Assembly: GCF_900156545.1 (NCBI RefSeq)
Contig: NZ_FTNW01000006.1
Span: forward strand, 1-64,000
Source: Aquipseudomonas alcaligenes
Lineage (GTDB): Bacteria; Pseudomonadota; Gammaproteobacteria; Pseudomonadales; Pseudomonadaceae
Direction of reading: 5' to 3'
Length of the DNA stretch: 64,000 bases
The position numbers were made by a program, and so were the translations under genes. The notes below the pieces were generated by a model that saw only the letters and a list, made by a program, of their open reading frames with translations, was not told the DNA's origin and did not search any database. Positions 40,166 through 51,846 of this stretch are shown one piece after another (the stretch's first letter is position 1; each line of letters begins with the position of its first letter).

Positions 40166-42436
40166 TCAGGCCGGTTCTGCAGCCGTTTCGAACTCGAAGT
40201 GCAGCTCGCCGCCTTCCAGGTCGATATGCACCACCCCGCCATGCTCGGCCAGCTCGCCGAACAGGATCTCCTCGGCCAACGGCCGCTTGATCTTGTCCTG
40301 GATCAGCCGCGCCATCGGCCGCGCGCCCATCTGCACGTCGTAGCCACGCTCGGCCAGCCAGCCGCGTGCCGCATCCGAGACATCCAGCTGCACCCGCTTG
40401 TCCTCCAGCTGCGCCTGCAGTTCGGTGAGGAACTTGTCGACGATGCTCTTGATGGTTTCGTGGCTCAGGCGACCGAACTGGATGATGGTGTCCAGGCGGT
40501 TGCGGAACTCCGGCGTGAAGCTCTTCTTGATCACTTCCATCGCGTCGGACGAATGGTCCTGCTGGGTGAAGCCGATCGAGGCGCGCGCCGCGGTCTCAGC
40601 CCCGGCGTTGGTGGTCATGATCAGAATCACATTGCGGAAGTCCGCCTTGCGCCCGTTGTTGTCGGTCAAGGTGCCGTGGTCCATCACCTGCAACAGCAGG
40701 TTGAATACTTCCGGGTGAGCCTTCTCGATCTCATCCAGCAGCAGTACGCAGTGCGGCTGCTTGGTGATGGCCTCGGTCAGCAGGCCACCCTGATCGAAAC
40801 CGACATAGCCAGGCGGCGCACCGATCAGCCGCGATACGGTGTGGCGCTCCATGTATTCGGACATGTCGAAGCGCACCAGCTCGATACCCATGGCCTTGGC
40901 CAGCTGCCGAGCTGCCTCGGTCTTGCCGACACCGGTCGGGCCGGCGAAGAGGAAGGAACCGACCGGCTTGTCCGGCGCCTTGAGGCCGGCACGGGACAGT
41001 TTGATGGCGGTAGACAACGAGTCGATCGCCGCATCCTGACCGAACACGGTGAGCTTGAGGTCGCGCTCCAGGTTGCGCAGCAGCTCCTTGTCCGAGCTGC
41101 TGACATGCTTCGGCGGAATCCGCGCGATTTTCGCGACGATGTCCTCGACCTGAGCCACCTCGATGCGCTTGGCGCGCTTTTCCTCCGGCTGCAGACGCTG
41201 GTAGGCGCCCGCCTCGTCGATCACGTCGATGGCCTTGTCCGGCATGTGGCGATCATTGATGTAGCGCGCCGCCAGCTCGGCCGCCGCACGCAGCGCCTCG
41301 TCGCTGTACTCGATGTGGTGGTGCTGCTCGAAGCGCGCCTTGAGCCCCTTGAGGATGCCCACGGTGTCCTCGACCGACGGCTCACTGACATCGACCTTCT
41401 GGAAGCGCCGCGCCAGGGCGCGATCCTTCTCGAAGATGCCGCGGAACTCCTGGAAGGTGGTGGAGCCGATGCAGCGAATTTCGCCGGACGACAGCAACGG
41501 CTTGAGCAGGTTGGACGCATCCATGACCCCGCCTGAGGCCGCGCCGGCGCCGATGATGGTGTGGATCTCGTCGATGAACAGGATCGCGTGCGGACGCTTG
41601 CGCAACTCGTTGAGCAGCGCCTTGAAGCGCTTCTCGAAGTCGCCGCGGTACTTGGTACCGGCCAGCAGTGCGCCGAGGTCGAGCGAATAGACCACGCTCT
41701 CGGACAGCAGGTCCGGCACCTGGCCGTCGACGATGCGCTTGGCCAGGCCTTCGGCGATGGCAGTCTTGCCGACACCAGCCTCGCCGACCAGCAGCGGATT
41801 GTTCTTGCGCCGACGGGCGAGGATCTGCGCAACGCGCTCGACCTCATGCTCGCGACCGACCAGCGGATCGATGCGCCCCTGGCGCGACAGCTCGTTGAGG
41901 TTGCTGGCGTAGGCGTCCAGGGGATTGCCGGAGGCCGAGGACTCCCCGCCCTCTTCGTCCTGCATCTCCTGCTCGCTTTCGTGCTGATCGGTATGACCGG
42001 GCACCTTGGAGATGCCGTGGGCAATGTAGTTGACCACGTCGATGCGGGCCACGCTCTGCTGCTTGAGCAGAAACACGGCCTGGCTCTCCTGCTCGCTGAA
42101 GATGGCGACCAGCACGTTGGCGCCCGTCACCTCACGCTTGCCGGAGCTCTGCACATGGAATACGGCGCGTTGCAAAACGCGTTGGAAGCCCAGGGTCGGC
42201 TGGGTCTCGCGATCCTCATCATGCTGAGGGATCAGCGGCGTGGTGGAGTCGATGAACTCCTGCAGATCGTGCCGGAGCTTATCCAGGTTGGCGCCACAGG
42301 CGCGCAGTACGGTCGCTGCAGCCTCGTTATCCAGCAAAGCCAGAAGCAGATGCTCGACCGTCATGAACTCATGGCGCTTGGCACGTGCCTCCTTGAAGGC
42401 CAGATTGAGGGTGACTTCCAGCTCTCGATTCAACAT
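40166..42436 (-). CDS. clpA: ATP-dependent Clp protease ATP-binding subunit ClpA
   Basis: ClpA is the AAA+ unfoldase of ClpAP, 756 aa. It has the N-terminal double repeat, and two ATPase modules with Walker [16 protein letters not shown] and [15 protein letters not shown]. The C-terminal IGL-type loop for ClpP binding (here IGF in ASIGFTQQ) is present. Substrates reach it through ClpS. It lies 30 bases after clpS. Confidence 0.97.
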   Translation of the reverse strand: MLNRELEVTLNLAFKEARAKRHEFMTVEHLLLALLDNEAAATVLRACGANLDKLRHDLQEFIDSTTPLIPQHDEDRETQPTLGFQRVLQRAVFHVQSSGKREVTGANVLVAIFSEQESQAVFLLKQQSVARIDVVNYIAHGISKVPGHTDQHESEQEMQDEEGGESSASGNPLDAYASNLNELSRQGRIDPLVGREHEVERVAQILARRRKNNPLLVGEAGVGKTAIAEGLAKRIVDGQVPDLLSESVVYSLDLGALLAGTKYRGDFEKRFKALLNELRKRPHAILFIDEIHTIIGAGAASGGVMDASNLLKPLLSSGEIRCIGSTTFQEFRGIFEKDRALARRFQKVDVSEPSVEDTVGILKGLKARFEQHHHIEYSDEALRAAAELAARYINDRHMPDKAIDVIDEAGAYQRLQPEEKRAKRIEVAQVEDIVAKIARIPPKHVSSSDKELLRNLERDLKLTVFGQDAAIDSLSTAIKLSRAGLKAPDKPVGSFLFAGPTGVGKTEAARQLAKAMGIELVRFDMSEYMERHTVSRLIGAPPGYVGFDQGGLLTEAITKQPHCVLLLDEIEKAHPEVFNLLLQVMDHGTLTDNNGRKADFRNVILIMTTNAGAETAARASIGFTQQDHSSDAMEVIKKSFTPEFRNRLDTIIQFGRLSHETIKSIVDKFLTELQAQLEDKRVQLDVSDAARGWLAERGYDVQMGARPMARLIQDKIKRPLAEEILFGELAEHGGVVHIDLEGGELHFEFETAAEPA

Positions 42437-42466
42437 AGCTTCACCTCTTGCCCAAGCGGGACGACG

Positions 42467-42829
42467 TCAGCCGTCCTTCTCTATCTCACAGAGTAGCGGA
42501 TGCTGGCTCTCTCGAGCGTACTGGTTGACCTGCATCGCTTTGGTCTCTGCGATATCGCGGGTAAATACCCCGCAGATTGCCTTGCCTTCCGTATGCACCG
42601 TGAGCATGACCTTGGTGGCCACTTCCCGATTCATACCGAAGAACACTTCCAACACTTCGACCACGAAATCCATCGGAGTGTAATCATCGTTGAACATCAG
42701 CACCTTATACATGGGCGGCGCCTGCAACGCCGGCTTCGCCTCCTGCACGGCCAAGCCGGAGGAATCATCCTCGTGCTCGTCCGGACGATCCTGATTGAAT
42801 GTTAGTCGAATCTGGCTGGGTGAATGCAT
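42467..42829 (-). CDS. clpS: ATP-dependent Clp protease adapter protein ClpS
   Basis: ClpS, 120 aa, binds N-degrons (Leu, Phe, Tyr, Trp) and presents them to Clp[22 protein letters not shown] and [22 protein letters not shown] are the family core. It forms a unit with clpA and is divergent from cspD; Aat and Bpt, which make its substrates, are encoded nearby. Confidence 0.97.
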   Translation of the reverse strand: MHSPSQIRLTFNQDRPDEHEDDSSGLAVQEAKPALQAPPMYKVLMFNDDYTPMDFVVEVLEVFFGMNREVATKVMLTVHTEGKAICGVFTRDIAETKAMQVNQYARESQHPLLCEIEKDG

Positions 42830-42945
42830 GCTGAACTGATGGTGTCGTAAGCGGTCGGAGGTAGATGCCAGGCGGATTATGACAGGCTTCTCAGCCGCCC
42901 GACCTGGTGCCTTGACTAAAGGCGAAACGGTGTTACAAACAGTGA

Positions 42946-43039
42946 ATACCCTACTCGGGTATCGGGGTTCCGCGGCTAGCGCCCTTCAGGGCTGAAGTCG
43001 GACGTGGAGCTGAAGTGGATGATACTCCAGTGATGGAGT
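42946..43039 (+). promoter_or_regulatory. Structured leader of cspD
   Basis: Three short hairpins lie before the gene: ATACCC/GGGTAT (42946-42962), CTTCAG/CTGAAG (42984-42997) and ACTCCA/TGGAGT (43024-43039). The last ends 7 bases before the ribosome site AGAGGGA (43047-43053). Cold-shock family genes often have regulated leaders. Confidence 0.5.
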
Positions 43040-43060
43040 CCTTTGCAGAGGGATGTCAGC

Positions 43061-43324
43061 ATGCTTAGCGGTAAGGTCAAGTGGTTCAACAACGCCAAGG
43101 GCTACGGCTTCATCGTGGCAGATGGCCGAGATGAGGACCTGTTCGCCCACTACTCGGCTATCCAGATGGACGGCTACAAGACTCTCAAGGCCGGCCAAGC
43201 GGTCAAGTTCGATATTCTGCAGGGCCCCAAAGGCCTGCACGCCGTGAATATCAGCGCGATTCTGGCAACCAGTGACACCCCGGCGCACGCCAGCGCGCCG
43301 CAAAGCACTCCAGTAGAAGCCTGA
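43061..43324 (+). CDS. cspD: Cold-shock domain protein CspD
   Basis: An 87-residue cold-shock domain protein. KVKWFNNAKGYGFIVADGRDEDLF with the RNP1 motif and VKFDILQGPKGLHAVNI identify it; the Ala/Pro/Ser tail is longer than in CspA. In E. coli CspD is made in stationary phase and inhibits replication. It is divergent from clpSA. Confidence 0.93.
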   Translation: MLSGKVKWFNNAKGYGFIVADGRDEDLFAHYSAIQMDGYKTLKAGQAVKFDILQGPKGLHAVNISAILATSDTPAHASAPQSTPVEA

Positions 43325-43338
43325 AAAGAGCAGAAATG

Positions 43339-43368
43339 AAAAAGGCCGGTCAGATGACCGGCCTTTTT
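43339..43368. terminator. Terminator between cspD and icd
   Basis: AAAAAGGCCGGTCA (43339-43352) and TGACCGGCC plus T run (43355-43368) form a strong bidirectional hairpin. Confidence 0.92.
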
Positions 43369-43384
43369 GTTTGGCGCCTACTGC

Positions 43385-44641
43385 TTACATGTGGGTGATG
43401 ATGGCATCACCGAACTGCGAGCAGGACAGCAGCTTGGCACCGTCCATCAGACGCTCGAAGTCATAGGTCACGGTCTTGGCGGCGATAGCGCCGTTGGTGC
43501 CCTTGATGATCAGGTCGGCGGCTTCGGTCCAGCCCATATGGCGCAGCATCATCTCGGCAGAGAGGATGACCGAACCCGGGTTGACCTTGTCCAGACCGGC
43601 ATACTTCGGCGCGGTACCGTGGGTTGCTTCGAACATGGCCACGGTGTCGGACAGGTTGGCACCCGGAGCGATACCGATACCACCCACTTCGGCCGCCAGG
43701 GCGTCGGACAGGTAGTCACCGTTCAGGTTCAGGGTGGCGATCACGTCGTACTCGGCCGGACGCAGCAGGATCTGCTGCAGCATGGCGTCAGCGATGGCAT
43801 CTTTCACCACGATGGTCTTGCCGGTGTTCGGGTTCTTGAACTGCATCCACGGGCCGCCATCCAACAGCTCGGCGCCGAACTCGTCACGCGCCACCTCGTA
43901 GCCCCACTCTTTGAAGGCACCTTCGGTGAACTTCATGATGTTGCCCTTGTGGACGATGGTCACGGAGCTGCGATCGTTATCCACGGCGTACTGCAGGGCC
44001 TTGCGCACCAGGCGCTTGGTACCTTCCAGGGAAACCGGCTTGATGCCGATACCGCAGTTTTCGGTGAAGCGGATCTTCTTGACGCCCATTTCCTCGGTGA
44101 GGAATTTGATGACCTTCTCGGCCTCAGGGCTGCCAGCTTTCCACTCGACACCGGCGTAGATGTCTTCCGAGTTCTCACGGAAGATGCACATATCCACGTC
44201 ACCCGGCTTCTTCACCGGGCTCGGCACGCCTTCGAACCAACGTACCGGACGCTGGCAGACATACAGATCCAGCTCCTGGCGCAGGGCCACGTTCAGCGAG
44301 CGGATACCGCCACCGACCGGAGTGGTCAGCGGACCCTTGATCGACACGACGTAGTCGCGCACGGCTTCCAGGGTTTCTTTCGGCAGCCAGGTGTCCTGGT
44401 CATAGACCTGGGTGGCTTTCTCGCCGGCGTAGACTTCCATCCAGGCGATCTTGCGCTGGCCGGCATAGGCTTTTTCAACGGCAGCGTCGACGACCTTGAT
44501 CATCACCGGGCTGATATCGACACCGATGCCATCACCCTCGATGAACGGGATGATCGGGTTGTTCGGTACATTCAAGGTCATGTCGGCGTTGACGGTGATC
44601 TTTTCGCCGTTCGCAGGCACCTGGATCTTCTGGTATCCCAT
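43385..44641 (-). CDS. icd: Isocitrate dehydrogenase [NADP], dimeric
   Basis: Icd oxidises isocitrate to 2-oxoglutarate in the TCA cycle. It has 418 aa. [18 protein letters not shown] carries the Ser phosphorylated by AceK in enterics, then [36 protein letters not shown] and [16 protein letters not shown] bind substrate and NADP. I chose the ATG at 44639-44641 behind CGGAG. It competes with isocitrate lyase (53128) for substrate, and both have the same operator half-sites upstream. Confidence 0.97.
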   Translation of the reverse strand: MGYQKIQVPANGEKITVNADMTLNVPNNPIIPFIEGDGIGVDISPVMIKVVDAAVEKAYAGQRKIAWMEVYAGEKATQVYDQDTWLPKETLEAVRDYVVSIKGPLTTPVGGGIRSLNVALRQELDLYVCQRPVRWFEGVPSPVKKPGDVDMCIFRENSEDIYAGVEWKAGSPEAEKVIKFLTEEMGVKKIRFTENCGIGIKPVSLEGTKRLVRKALQYAVDNDRSSVTIVHKGNIMKFTEGAFKEWGYEVARDEFGAELLDGGPWMQFKNPNTGKTIVVKDAIADAMLQQILLRPAEYDVIATLNLNGDYLSDALAAEVGGIGIAPGANLSDTVAMFEATHGTAPKYAGLDKVNPGSVILSAEMMLRHMGWTEAADLIIKGTNGAIAAKTVTYDFERLMDGAKLLSCSQFGDAIITHM

Positions 44642-44733
44642 GCTGGACTCCGTTTGTTTTCGTGGTCTGACAATCCACCGCACGGGTAATGCGGCGGACG
44701 ATACTTCTGGGTCTCGGAAAGGTGCTGCATTCT

Positions 44734-44748
44734 TGTAGTTTTTCTACA
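44734..44748. promoter_or_regulatory. Operator-like palindrome TGTAG-N5-CTACA upstream of icd
   Basis: TGTAG (44734-44738) and CTACA (44744-44748) with a TTTTT centre lie about 95 bases before the icd start. It differs by one base from the perfect site at 44828. It resembles RccR (RpiR-family) binding sites known in pseudomonads. Confidence 0.6.
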
Positions 44749-44827
44749 GAAAGTCACGCACTTTTCGCCATTTACTGACAGCCCAGCGACAGCCTAGACT
44801 GCTTGAATACTGGTTTCGCGCCAAACA

Positions 44828-44842
44828 TGTAGTCAAACTACA
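44828..44842. promoter_or_regulatory. Operator-like palindrome TGTAGT-N3-ACTACA in the icd-nudJ gap
   Basis: TGTAGT (44828-44833) and ACTACA (44837-44842) are perfectly inverted. The gap 44642-44956 has no other gene; it holds this site, the one at 44734 and probably the promoters of both divergent genes. Confidence 0.65.
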
Positions 44843-44956
44843 TCAGCGCTACAAAAAGCCCTCTTGGGGCGATTTCAATCCTAGCAGCTTGGCTCCAGAT
44901 TGCTTCGATCCAAGCCTCGGCCAATAGTTGCCGCAGACTCGCGGAGGTTCATTGCA

Positions 44957-45418
44957 ATGCGTTTCACCCCACACGTCACCGTCGCTACCGTGGTCGAGGA
45001 CCAGGGCCGTTTCCTCCTGGTCGAGGAGCTGGCCGGCGGCCAGGCGGTATTAAACCAGCCTGCCGGCCATCTGGAAGCCGACGAAAGTCTCATCGCCGCC
45101 GCTCTGCGCGAGACGCTGGAGGAGACCGGCTGGGAAGTTGAGCTGACCGCCGTCACCGGCATCTACCTGTATACCGCCCCCAGCAATGGCGTGACCTACC
45201 AGCGTGTGTGCTTCGCCGCCAAGCCGCTGCGCCACCTGCCGGACTCGCCACTGGACGAGGGCATCATCGGCCCGCGCTGGCTGACCCGCGACGAACTGGC
45301 GGCCCAGCCCGAACGTTGGCGCAGTGAACTGGTGCTGCGCTGCATCGACGACTATCTGGCCGGCGAACGCCACGCCCTGAGCCTGATCCGCGATCAGGCC
45401 GATTGCGGCCCGGCGTGA
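44957..45418 (+). CDS. nudJ: Nudix hydrolase NudJ
   Basis: A 153-residue Nudix hydrolase. The Nudix box is complete as GHLEADESLIAAALRETLEETGW. HVTVATVVEDQGRFLLVEE and the C-terminal GIIGPRWLTRDEL are typical of NudJ (phosphatase acting on HMP-PP and nucleotide di- and triphosphates). The ATG follows CGGAGG. It is 67 bases from mnmA, which starts a unit. Confidence 0.87.
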   Translation: MRFTPHVTVATVVEDQGRFLLVEELAGGQAVLNQPAGHLEADESLIAAALRETLEETGWEVELTAVTGIYLYTAPSNGVTYQRVCFAAKPLRHLPDSPLDEGIIGPRWLTRDELAAQPERWRSELVLRCIDDYLAGERHALSLIRDQADCGPA

Positions 45419-45485
45419 TTCGCCGCGCGCCGCGCGCTCCTGATAGAATCGTCGCCTTTCTGCAGTCAGCCCTCTTCGAACTTCC

Positions 45486-46604
45486 ATGCGCGAACCAGCC
45501 AATACCCGAGTGATCGTCGGCATGTCCGGCGGCGTCGACTCCTCCGTCTCCGCCCTCCTCCTGCTCGAACAGGGGTACCAGGTCGAAGGCCTGTTCATGA
45601 AGAACTGGGAAGAGGACGACGGCACCGAATACTGCACCGCCATGACTGACCTGGCGGACGCTCAGGCCGTGTGCGATCGCATCGGCATCAAGCTGCACAC
45701 CGCCAATTTCGCCGCGGAATACTGGGACAACGTGTTCGAGCACTTCCTGGCCGAATACAAGGCCGGACGCACGCCGAACCCGGACATCCTGTGCAACCGC
45801 GAAATCAAGTTCAAAGCGTTCCTGGACTACGCCCTAAGCCTCGGCGCCGACCTGATCGCCACCGGCCACTACGTGCGTCGCCGCGATGTCGCCGGCCGCA
45901 GCGAGCTGCTCAAGGGCCTCGATCCGAACAAGGACCAGAGCTACTTCCTGCATGCCGTCGGCGGCGAGCAGATCGGCCGCACCCTGTTCCCGGTCGGCGA
46001 ACTGGAAAAACCGCAGGTACGCGCCATCGCCGAGAAGTACGATCTGGCCACGGCCAAGAAGAAGGACTCCACCGGCATCTGCTTCATCGGCGAACGCCGC
46101 TTCAGCGACTTCCTCAAGCAGTACCTGCCGGCACAGCCAGGCGATATCGAGACCACCGAGGGCCAGGTGATCGGCCGCCATGTCGGCCTGATGTACCACA
46201 CCATCGGCCAGCGCCAGGGCCTGGGCATCGGCGGCATGAAGAACGCCGGTGACGAGCCCTGGTATGTGCTGCACAAGGATCTCGTGCGCAACGTGCTGAT
46301 CGTCGGCCAGGGTAACGACCACCCCTGGCTGTTCTCCCGCGCCCTGCTCGCCTCGGACATCTACTGGGTCAACCCCGTCGACCTGTCCAGCCCGCGCCGC
46401 CTGACTGCCAAGGTGCGCTACCGCCAGGCCGATCAGGCCTGCACCCTGGAAAAAACCGAGCACGGCTACCGCGCGCTGTTCGACGAGCCGCAGCGCGCCG
46501 TTACACCGGGCCAGTCCGTGGTGTTCTACGACGGTGAAGTCTGCCTCGGCGGTGGCGTGATCGAAGTCGCCGAGCCCTGTGCCGAAGGAGCGCCGCGCGC
46601 ATGA
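45486..46604 (+). CDS. mnmA: tRNA-specific 2-thiouridylase MnmA
   Basis: MnmA puts sulfur on U34 of tRNA-Lys, -Glu and -Gln using persulfide brought by TusE. It has 372 aa. The PP-loop is [15 protein letters not shown]. The two catalytic cysteines are in [12 protein letters not shown] and [13 protein letters not shown]. It overlaps hflD by four bases (ATGA). Its partners tusDCBE are at 27131-28513. Confidence 0.97.
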   Translation: MREPANTRVIVGMSGGVDSSVSALLLLEQGYQVEGLFMKNWEEDDGTEYCTAMTDLADAQAVCDRIGIKLHTANFAAEYWDNVFEHFLAEYKAGRTPNPDILCNREIKFKAFLDYALSLGADLIATGHYVRRRDVAGRSELLKGLDPNKDQSYFLHAVGGEQIGRTLFPVGELEKPQVRAIAEKYDLATAKKKDSTGICFIGERRFSDFLKQYLPAQPGDIETTEGQVIGRHVGLMYHTIGQRQGLGIGGMKNAGDEPWYVLHKDLVRNVLIVGQGNDHPWLFSRALLASDIYWVNPVDLSSPRRLTAKVRYRQADQACTLEKTEHGYRALFDEPQRAVTPGQSVVFYDGEVCLGGGVIEVAEPCAEGAPRA

Positions 46605-47221
46605 CCCCGACTCAGGAGCAACTGCTGGCCCTCTCCGCCGTATTCCAGGCCGCCAGCCTGGTGGACAAGCTGGCTCGTACCGGGCAGATCAGCGACGCCC
46701 AGCTCGGCTGCTTGCTTGGCAGCCTGCTGGTGCGCGACCCGAAGAACACCCTGGAGGTCTACGGCGGCGACGACCTCAACCTGCGCGAAGGCTACAAGGC
46801 GCTGGTCGGCGCCCTGGAGCGCAACCCGGCCAGCCTGCAGCGCGAACCGCTGCGCTACGCCCTCGCCCTGCTCGGCCTGGAGCGCCAACTGGCCAAGCGC
46901 GACGACATGCTGCAAGTGATCGGCAGTCGCCTGGACCAGATCCAGAACCAGGTCGAGCACTTCGGCCTGACCCACGACAACGTGGTGGCCGCCTGCGGCG
47001 CGCTGTATCAGGACACGCTCAGCACCTTCCGCCAGCGTATCCAGGTGCATGGTGACATGCGCTTCCTACAGCAGCCGGCGGTCGCGGCCAAGGTGCGCGC
47101 CCTGCTGCTCACCGGCATCCGCTCCGCGCGCCTATGGCGCCAGCTCGGCGGGCACCGCTGGCAGCTGGTGCTCAGCCGCGGCAAGCTGCTCAAGGAACTC
47201 TATCCGCTGCTGCGGGGCTGA
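46601..47221 (+). CDS. hflD: High-frequency lysogenization protein HflD homologue
   Basis: A 206-residue peripheral membrane protein of unknown host role; in E. coli it binds lambda [23 protein letters not shown] and [20 protein letters not shown] are family-like. It nearly always follows mnmA, as here with a 4-base overlap. Confidence 0.92.
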   Translation: MTPTQEQLLALSAVFQAASLVDKLARTGQISDAQLGCLLGSLLVRDPKNTLEVYGGDDLNLREGYKALVGALERNPASLQREPLRYALALLGLERQLAKRDDMLQVIGSRLDQIQNQVEHFGLTHDNVVAACGALYQDTLSTFRQRIQVHGDMRFLQQPAVAAKVRALLLTGIRSARLWRQLGGHRWQLVLSRGKLLKELYPLLRG

Positions 47222-47222
47222 G

Positions 47223-48092
47223 GTGAGCCTGCCCAGCCGCAGCGTCAAACCGGTACAGGGCGCCCTGCTGCTGGCACTCTCCGCCCTGCTGTTCTCGCTG
47301 ATGGGCGTGGGCATCCGCGAGGTCTCCAGCGGGGTCAACAACGAGTCGGTGGTGTTCTTCCGCAACCTGGTCGGCGTGCTGTTCTTCCTGCCGCTTCTGC
47401 TGTTCAAGGGCGCCGCGCCGCTGAAGACCGGCCGTATCAAATCGCATCTGTGGCGCACCGGCTACGGCCTGGCGGCGATGTACTGCTTCTTCTATGCGAT
47501 AGCGCACCTGCCTCTGGCCGACGCCATGCTGTTCACCTACTCGGCCCCAGTGTTCACCCCCGTGCTGGCCTGGTGGCTGCTCAAGGAACCGCTGACCAAG
47601 CGCATGCTGGTCACCACCGCCATCGGCCTGATCGGCGTGCTGCTGGTGGCCAAGCCCAGCCAGGCACTGCTCGACAGTCAGGCGCTGGTCGGCCTGGCCG
47701 CCAGCATTCTGGCCGCCTTCGCCTTCGTCTCCATCCGCGAGATGAGCGACAGCGAACCGGCCTTTCGCATCGTCTTCTACTTCTCACTGTTCAGCGCGCT
47801 GATCTCCGCCGTGCCGCTGACCTGGGCCTGGCAGCCGCTGGACTCGCACCAACTCGGCCTGCTGCTGGTGATCGGCCTGCTCGCCACGGTGAGCCAGATC
47901 GTCATGTCCAAGGCTTACGGCCTGGCGCCGCCCGGACTGATCGGCCCCTTCGCCTACCTCGCCATCGTCTTCGCCGGCGTCATCGCCTGGCTGCGCTGGG
48001 GCGAGACGCCGGACCTCAGCTCGCTCCTCGGTGCCGCGCTGATCTTCTCTTCCAGCCTGCTGTCCATCGCCCGGCGCCCGACCGCCCGCTAA
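47223..48092 (+). CDS. DMT-superfamily (EamA) transporter
   Basis: A 289-residue protein with about ten membrane helices arranged as two EamA repeats (LLLALSALLFSLMGVGIREV; VGLAASILAAFAFVSIREM). RAGLAAMYCFFYAIAHLPLADAML is typical. Substrates of such exporters are metabolites of unknown kind. The GTG at 47223 is 1 base after the hflD stop; the frame is open upstream over hflD. The gene is followed after 77 bases by purB. Confidence 0.87.
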   Translation: MSLPSRSVKPVQGALLLALSALLFSLMGVGIREVSSGVNNESVVFFRNLVGVLFFLPLLLFKGAAPLKTGRIKSHLWRTGYGLAAMYCFFYAIAHLPLADAMLFTYSAPVFTPVLAWWLLKEPLTKRMLVTTAIGLIGVLLVAKPSQALLDSQALVGLAASILAAFAFVSIREMSDSEPAFRIVFYFSLFSALISAVPLTWAWQPLDSHQLGLLLVIGLLATVSQIVMSKAYGLAPPGLIGPFAYLAIVFAGVIAWLRWGETPDLSSLLGAALIFSSSLLSIARRPTAR

Positions 48093-48145
48093 TCGGACGG
48101 GCCTGCACCGGCGACTTCATGTATGATGTGCGCCCTTTTCGTTGA

Positions 48146-49540
<1,395 letters not shown>

Positions 49541-49557
49541 GCGCCACCAGCCTCCTC

Positions 49558-49583
49558 AACGCCCGGCTGAGCCGGGCGTTTTT
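49558..49583 (+). terminator. Terminator of purB
   Basis: AACGCCCGGC (49558-49567)/GCCGGGCGTT (49571-49580) and a T run. Confidence 0.92.
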
Positions 49584-49618
49584 GTTTTAGCCATTTCATC
49601 TCTTTCAAGGGCTTAGCC

Positions 49619-50785
49619 ATGAATCCTGATACTCCTCTGCAGCTCCTGGGCGGCCTTACTCCTCGCGAGTTCCTGCGTGACTACTGGCAGGAGAAGCCCC
49701 TGCTGGTGCGCCAGGCCATCCCCGGCTTCGAGAGCCCGATCAGCGCCGACGAGCTGGCCGGCCTGGCCCTGGAAGAGGAAGTCGAGTCGCGCCTGGTGCT
49801 GGAGCACGGCGCCCAACCCTGGGAACTGCGCCGCGGCCCGTTCGCCGAGGACACCTTCAGCCAGCTGCCGGAGCGCGACTGGACGCTGCTGGTGCAGGCC
49901 GTCGACCAGTTCGTGCCGGAAGTGGCCGAGGTACTGAAGGACTTCGGCTTCCTGCCCAGCTGGCGTATCGATGACCTGATGATCAGTTTCGCCGCGCCGG
50001 GCGGCAGCGTCGGCCCGCATTTCGACAACTACGACGTGTTCCTGCTGCAGGCCGAAGGCCAGCGCCGCTGGAAGATCGGCCAGATGTGCGAGGCCGACAG
50101 CAAACTGCTGGCGCACGCCGACCTGCGCATCCTCGCCGAATTCGATCAGACCGATGAGTGGGTACTGGAGCCCGGCGACATGCTCTACCTGCCGCCGCGC
50201 CTGGCCCACTACGGCATCGCCGAAGACGACTGCATGACCTACTCGGTCGGCTTCCGCGCCCCCAGCGCCGCCGAGGTGCTGACCCACTTCACCGACTTCC
50301 TCGCCCAGTTCCTGCCCGACGAGGAGCGCTACAGCGACGCCGGCATGGCACCGATCAGTGATCCGCACCAGATCCAGCAAGAGGCCCTCGACCGCCTCAA
50401 GGCTCTGCTGACCGAGCACATGAGCGACGAGCGCCTGCTGCTGACCTGGTTCGGCCAGTTCATGACCGAGCCGCGTTATCCGGAACTGGTCAGCGGCCCG
50501 GAGATCGAGGAAGCGGATTTCCTCGCCGCCCTCGAAGATGGCGCCGTGCTGGTGCGCAACCCCAGCGCGCGCCTGGCCTGGAGCGAGGTGGATGTCGGCC
50601 TGGTGCTGTTCGCCAGCGGCCAGAGCCGTCTGCTGCCAGCCCATCTCAAGGAGCTGCTGCGCCTGATCTGCGCCGCCGACGCCCTGCATGCCGACAACCT
50701 GGCGCCTTGGTTGGCGGACGAGGACGGGCGTACACTGGTGCGTGAACTGGTCCAGCAAGGAAGTTTGGAGTTTGCTGATGAGTGA
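49619..50785 (+). CDS. roxA: Ribosomal oxygenase RoxA (L16 arginine hydroxylase)
   Basis: A JmjC-type Fe(II)/2-oxoglutarate oxygenase of 388 aa. PHFDNYDVFLLQAEGQRRWKIG has the HxD iron pair and [22 protein letters not shown] the distal His. E. coli YcfD/RoxA hydroxylates ribosomal protein L16 on Arg81. The C-terminal winged-helix region (PEIEEADFLAALEDGA) is present. It heads a four-gene unit with overlapping ends. Confidence 0.92.
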   Translation: MNPDTPLQLLGGLTPREFLRDYWQEKPLLVRQAIPGFESPISADELAGLALEEEVESRLVLEHGAQPWELRRGPFAEDTFSQLPERDWTLLVQAVDQFVPEVAEVLKDFGFLPSWRIDDLMISFAAPGGSVGPHFDNYDVFLLQAEGQRRWKIGQMCEADSKLLAHADLRILAEFDQTDEWVLEPGDMLYLPPRLAHYGIAEDDCMTYSVGFRAPSAAEVLTHFTDFLAQFLPDEERYSDAGMAPISDPHQIQQEALDRLKALLTEHMSDERLLLTWFGQFMTEPRYPELVSGPEIEEADFLAALEDGAVLVRNPSARLAWSEVDVGLVLFASGQSRLLPAHLKELLRLICAADALHADNLAPWLADEDGRTLVRELVQQGSLEFADE

Positions 50786-51203
50786 GATCCACATCCGCCT
50801 CGCCCACTGGCAGAAGGACAATGCCGATCTGCGGCGCATCCGCGAGGCCGTGTTTATTGCCGAGCAGGCCGTTCCCGCTGAGCTCGAATGGGACGACGAG
50901 GATATCGAGGCCGTGCATTTTCTCGCCTGCGAGGGTGACTATCCGATCGGCACCGCGCGCCTGCTGGCCGACGGACAGATCGGCCGGGTCTCGGTGCTCA
51001 AGGACTGGCGCGGCCTGAAGGTCGGCGAAGCGCTGATGCGTGCCGCCATCGAAGCCGCCGAACAACGCGGCCAGCGCGAACAGAAGCTCAGCGCCCAGGT
51101 CCATGCTGCGGCCTTCTACGAGCGCCTCGGCTTCCACATCGAAGGCGACGAGTACCTCGAGGCCGGCATTCCCCACGTCATGATGGTGCGCCATAGCGAC
51201 TAG
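50778..51203 (+). CDS. GNAT family acetyltransferase
   Basis: A 141-residue acetyltransferase. IRIAHWQKD-type N-terminus, IREAVFIAEQAVPAELEWD, GTARLLADGQIGRVSVLKDWRGLKVGEALM (the acetyl-CoA-binding QxxGxG/A-like segment) and AAAFYERLGFHIEGDEYLEAGIPHVMM are typical of the ElaA-like GNAT group. The start overlaps the roxA stop by 8 bases. Its acceptor is unknown. Confidence 0.87.
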   Translation: MSEIHIRLAHWQKDNADLRRIREAVFIAEQAVPAELEWDDEDIEAVHFLACEGDYPIGTARLLADGQIGRVSVLKDWRGLKVGEALMRAAIEAAEQRGQREQKLSAQVHAAAFYERLGFHIEGDEYLEAGIPHVMMVRHSD

Positions 51204-51213
51204 GACGGCAGCA

Positions 51214-51846
51214 ATGAGCGAAGAAAACGCCCCGAACGACACGAACGAACCGGATCTGCCGGCCATCGATTTCCAGTCGCCGGGGCGTTTTGCCGTGCAC
51301 AATCCGCCGAACCTGCCCAGCCTAGCCACCGAACCGCGCGAGCCGGCACCTTTCCTGCTCGGCAGCCACACCGAGCTGCAACGCTTCCACCGTCCGGAAC
51401 AGGCCCAGGCGCATGCCCTGGCCCTGCTGCAACAGGCACGCCTCAGTCTGAGCCTCTACAGCCCCGACCTGGAGGCCTGGCTCTACAGTCACAGCAGCGT
51501 GCAGGATGCCTGTACCCAGTTTCTCCTGGCCAGCCCGAAAAACCGCCTGCGCATTCTCGTGCGCGATGTCGGCCGGCCGGTCAGGCAGGGGCATCGCCTG
51601 CTCAACTTGGCCAAGCGCATCACCAGCAACCTGCATATTCGCAGGATCAATCCGGACCACCCCAGCGACGAAAGCGCCTACCTGCTGGCCGACGACCGCG
51701 GCCTGCTGCTGCGCGAGCAGCCCGAGCAATACGCCGGCTACGCCCTGTACAACGATCCCGGCCGCGTGCGCCAGCGCCAGGCGCAGTTCGACCAGGCCTG
51801 GGACATGAGTCTTTCCGACCCCGACCTGCGGAGCTTCTTGCTATGA
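51214..51846 (+). CDS. PLD-like protein of the DUF7931 type (unknown function)
   Basis: A 210-residue protein. ALALLQQARLSLSLYSPDLEAWLYSHSSVQDAC and LRILVRDVGRPVRQGHRLLNLAKRITSNLHIRRINPDH resemble one half of a phospholipase-D fold. No HKD motif is seen, so hydrolytic activity is unlikely. Relatives are often mislabelled as histone acetyltransferase HPA2. I assign DUF7931 from memory. It is coupled to the next gene by a 4-base overlap. Confidence 0.65.
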   Translation: MSEENAPNDTNEPDLPAIDFQSPGRFAVHNPPNLPSLATEPREPAPFLLGSHTELQRFHRPEQAQAHALALLQQARLSLSLYSPDLEAWLYSHSSVQDACTQFLLASPKNRLRILVRDVGRPVRQGHRLLNLAKRITSNLHIRRINPDHPSDESAYLLADDRGLLLREQPEQYAGYALYNDPGRVRQRQAQFDQAWDMSLSDPDLRSFLL

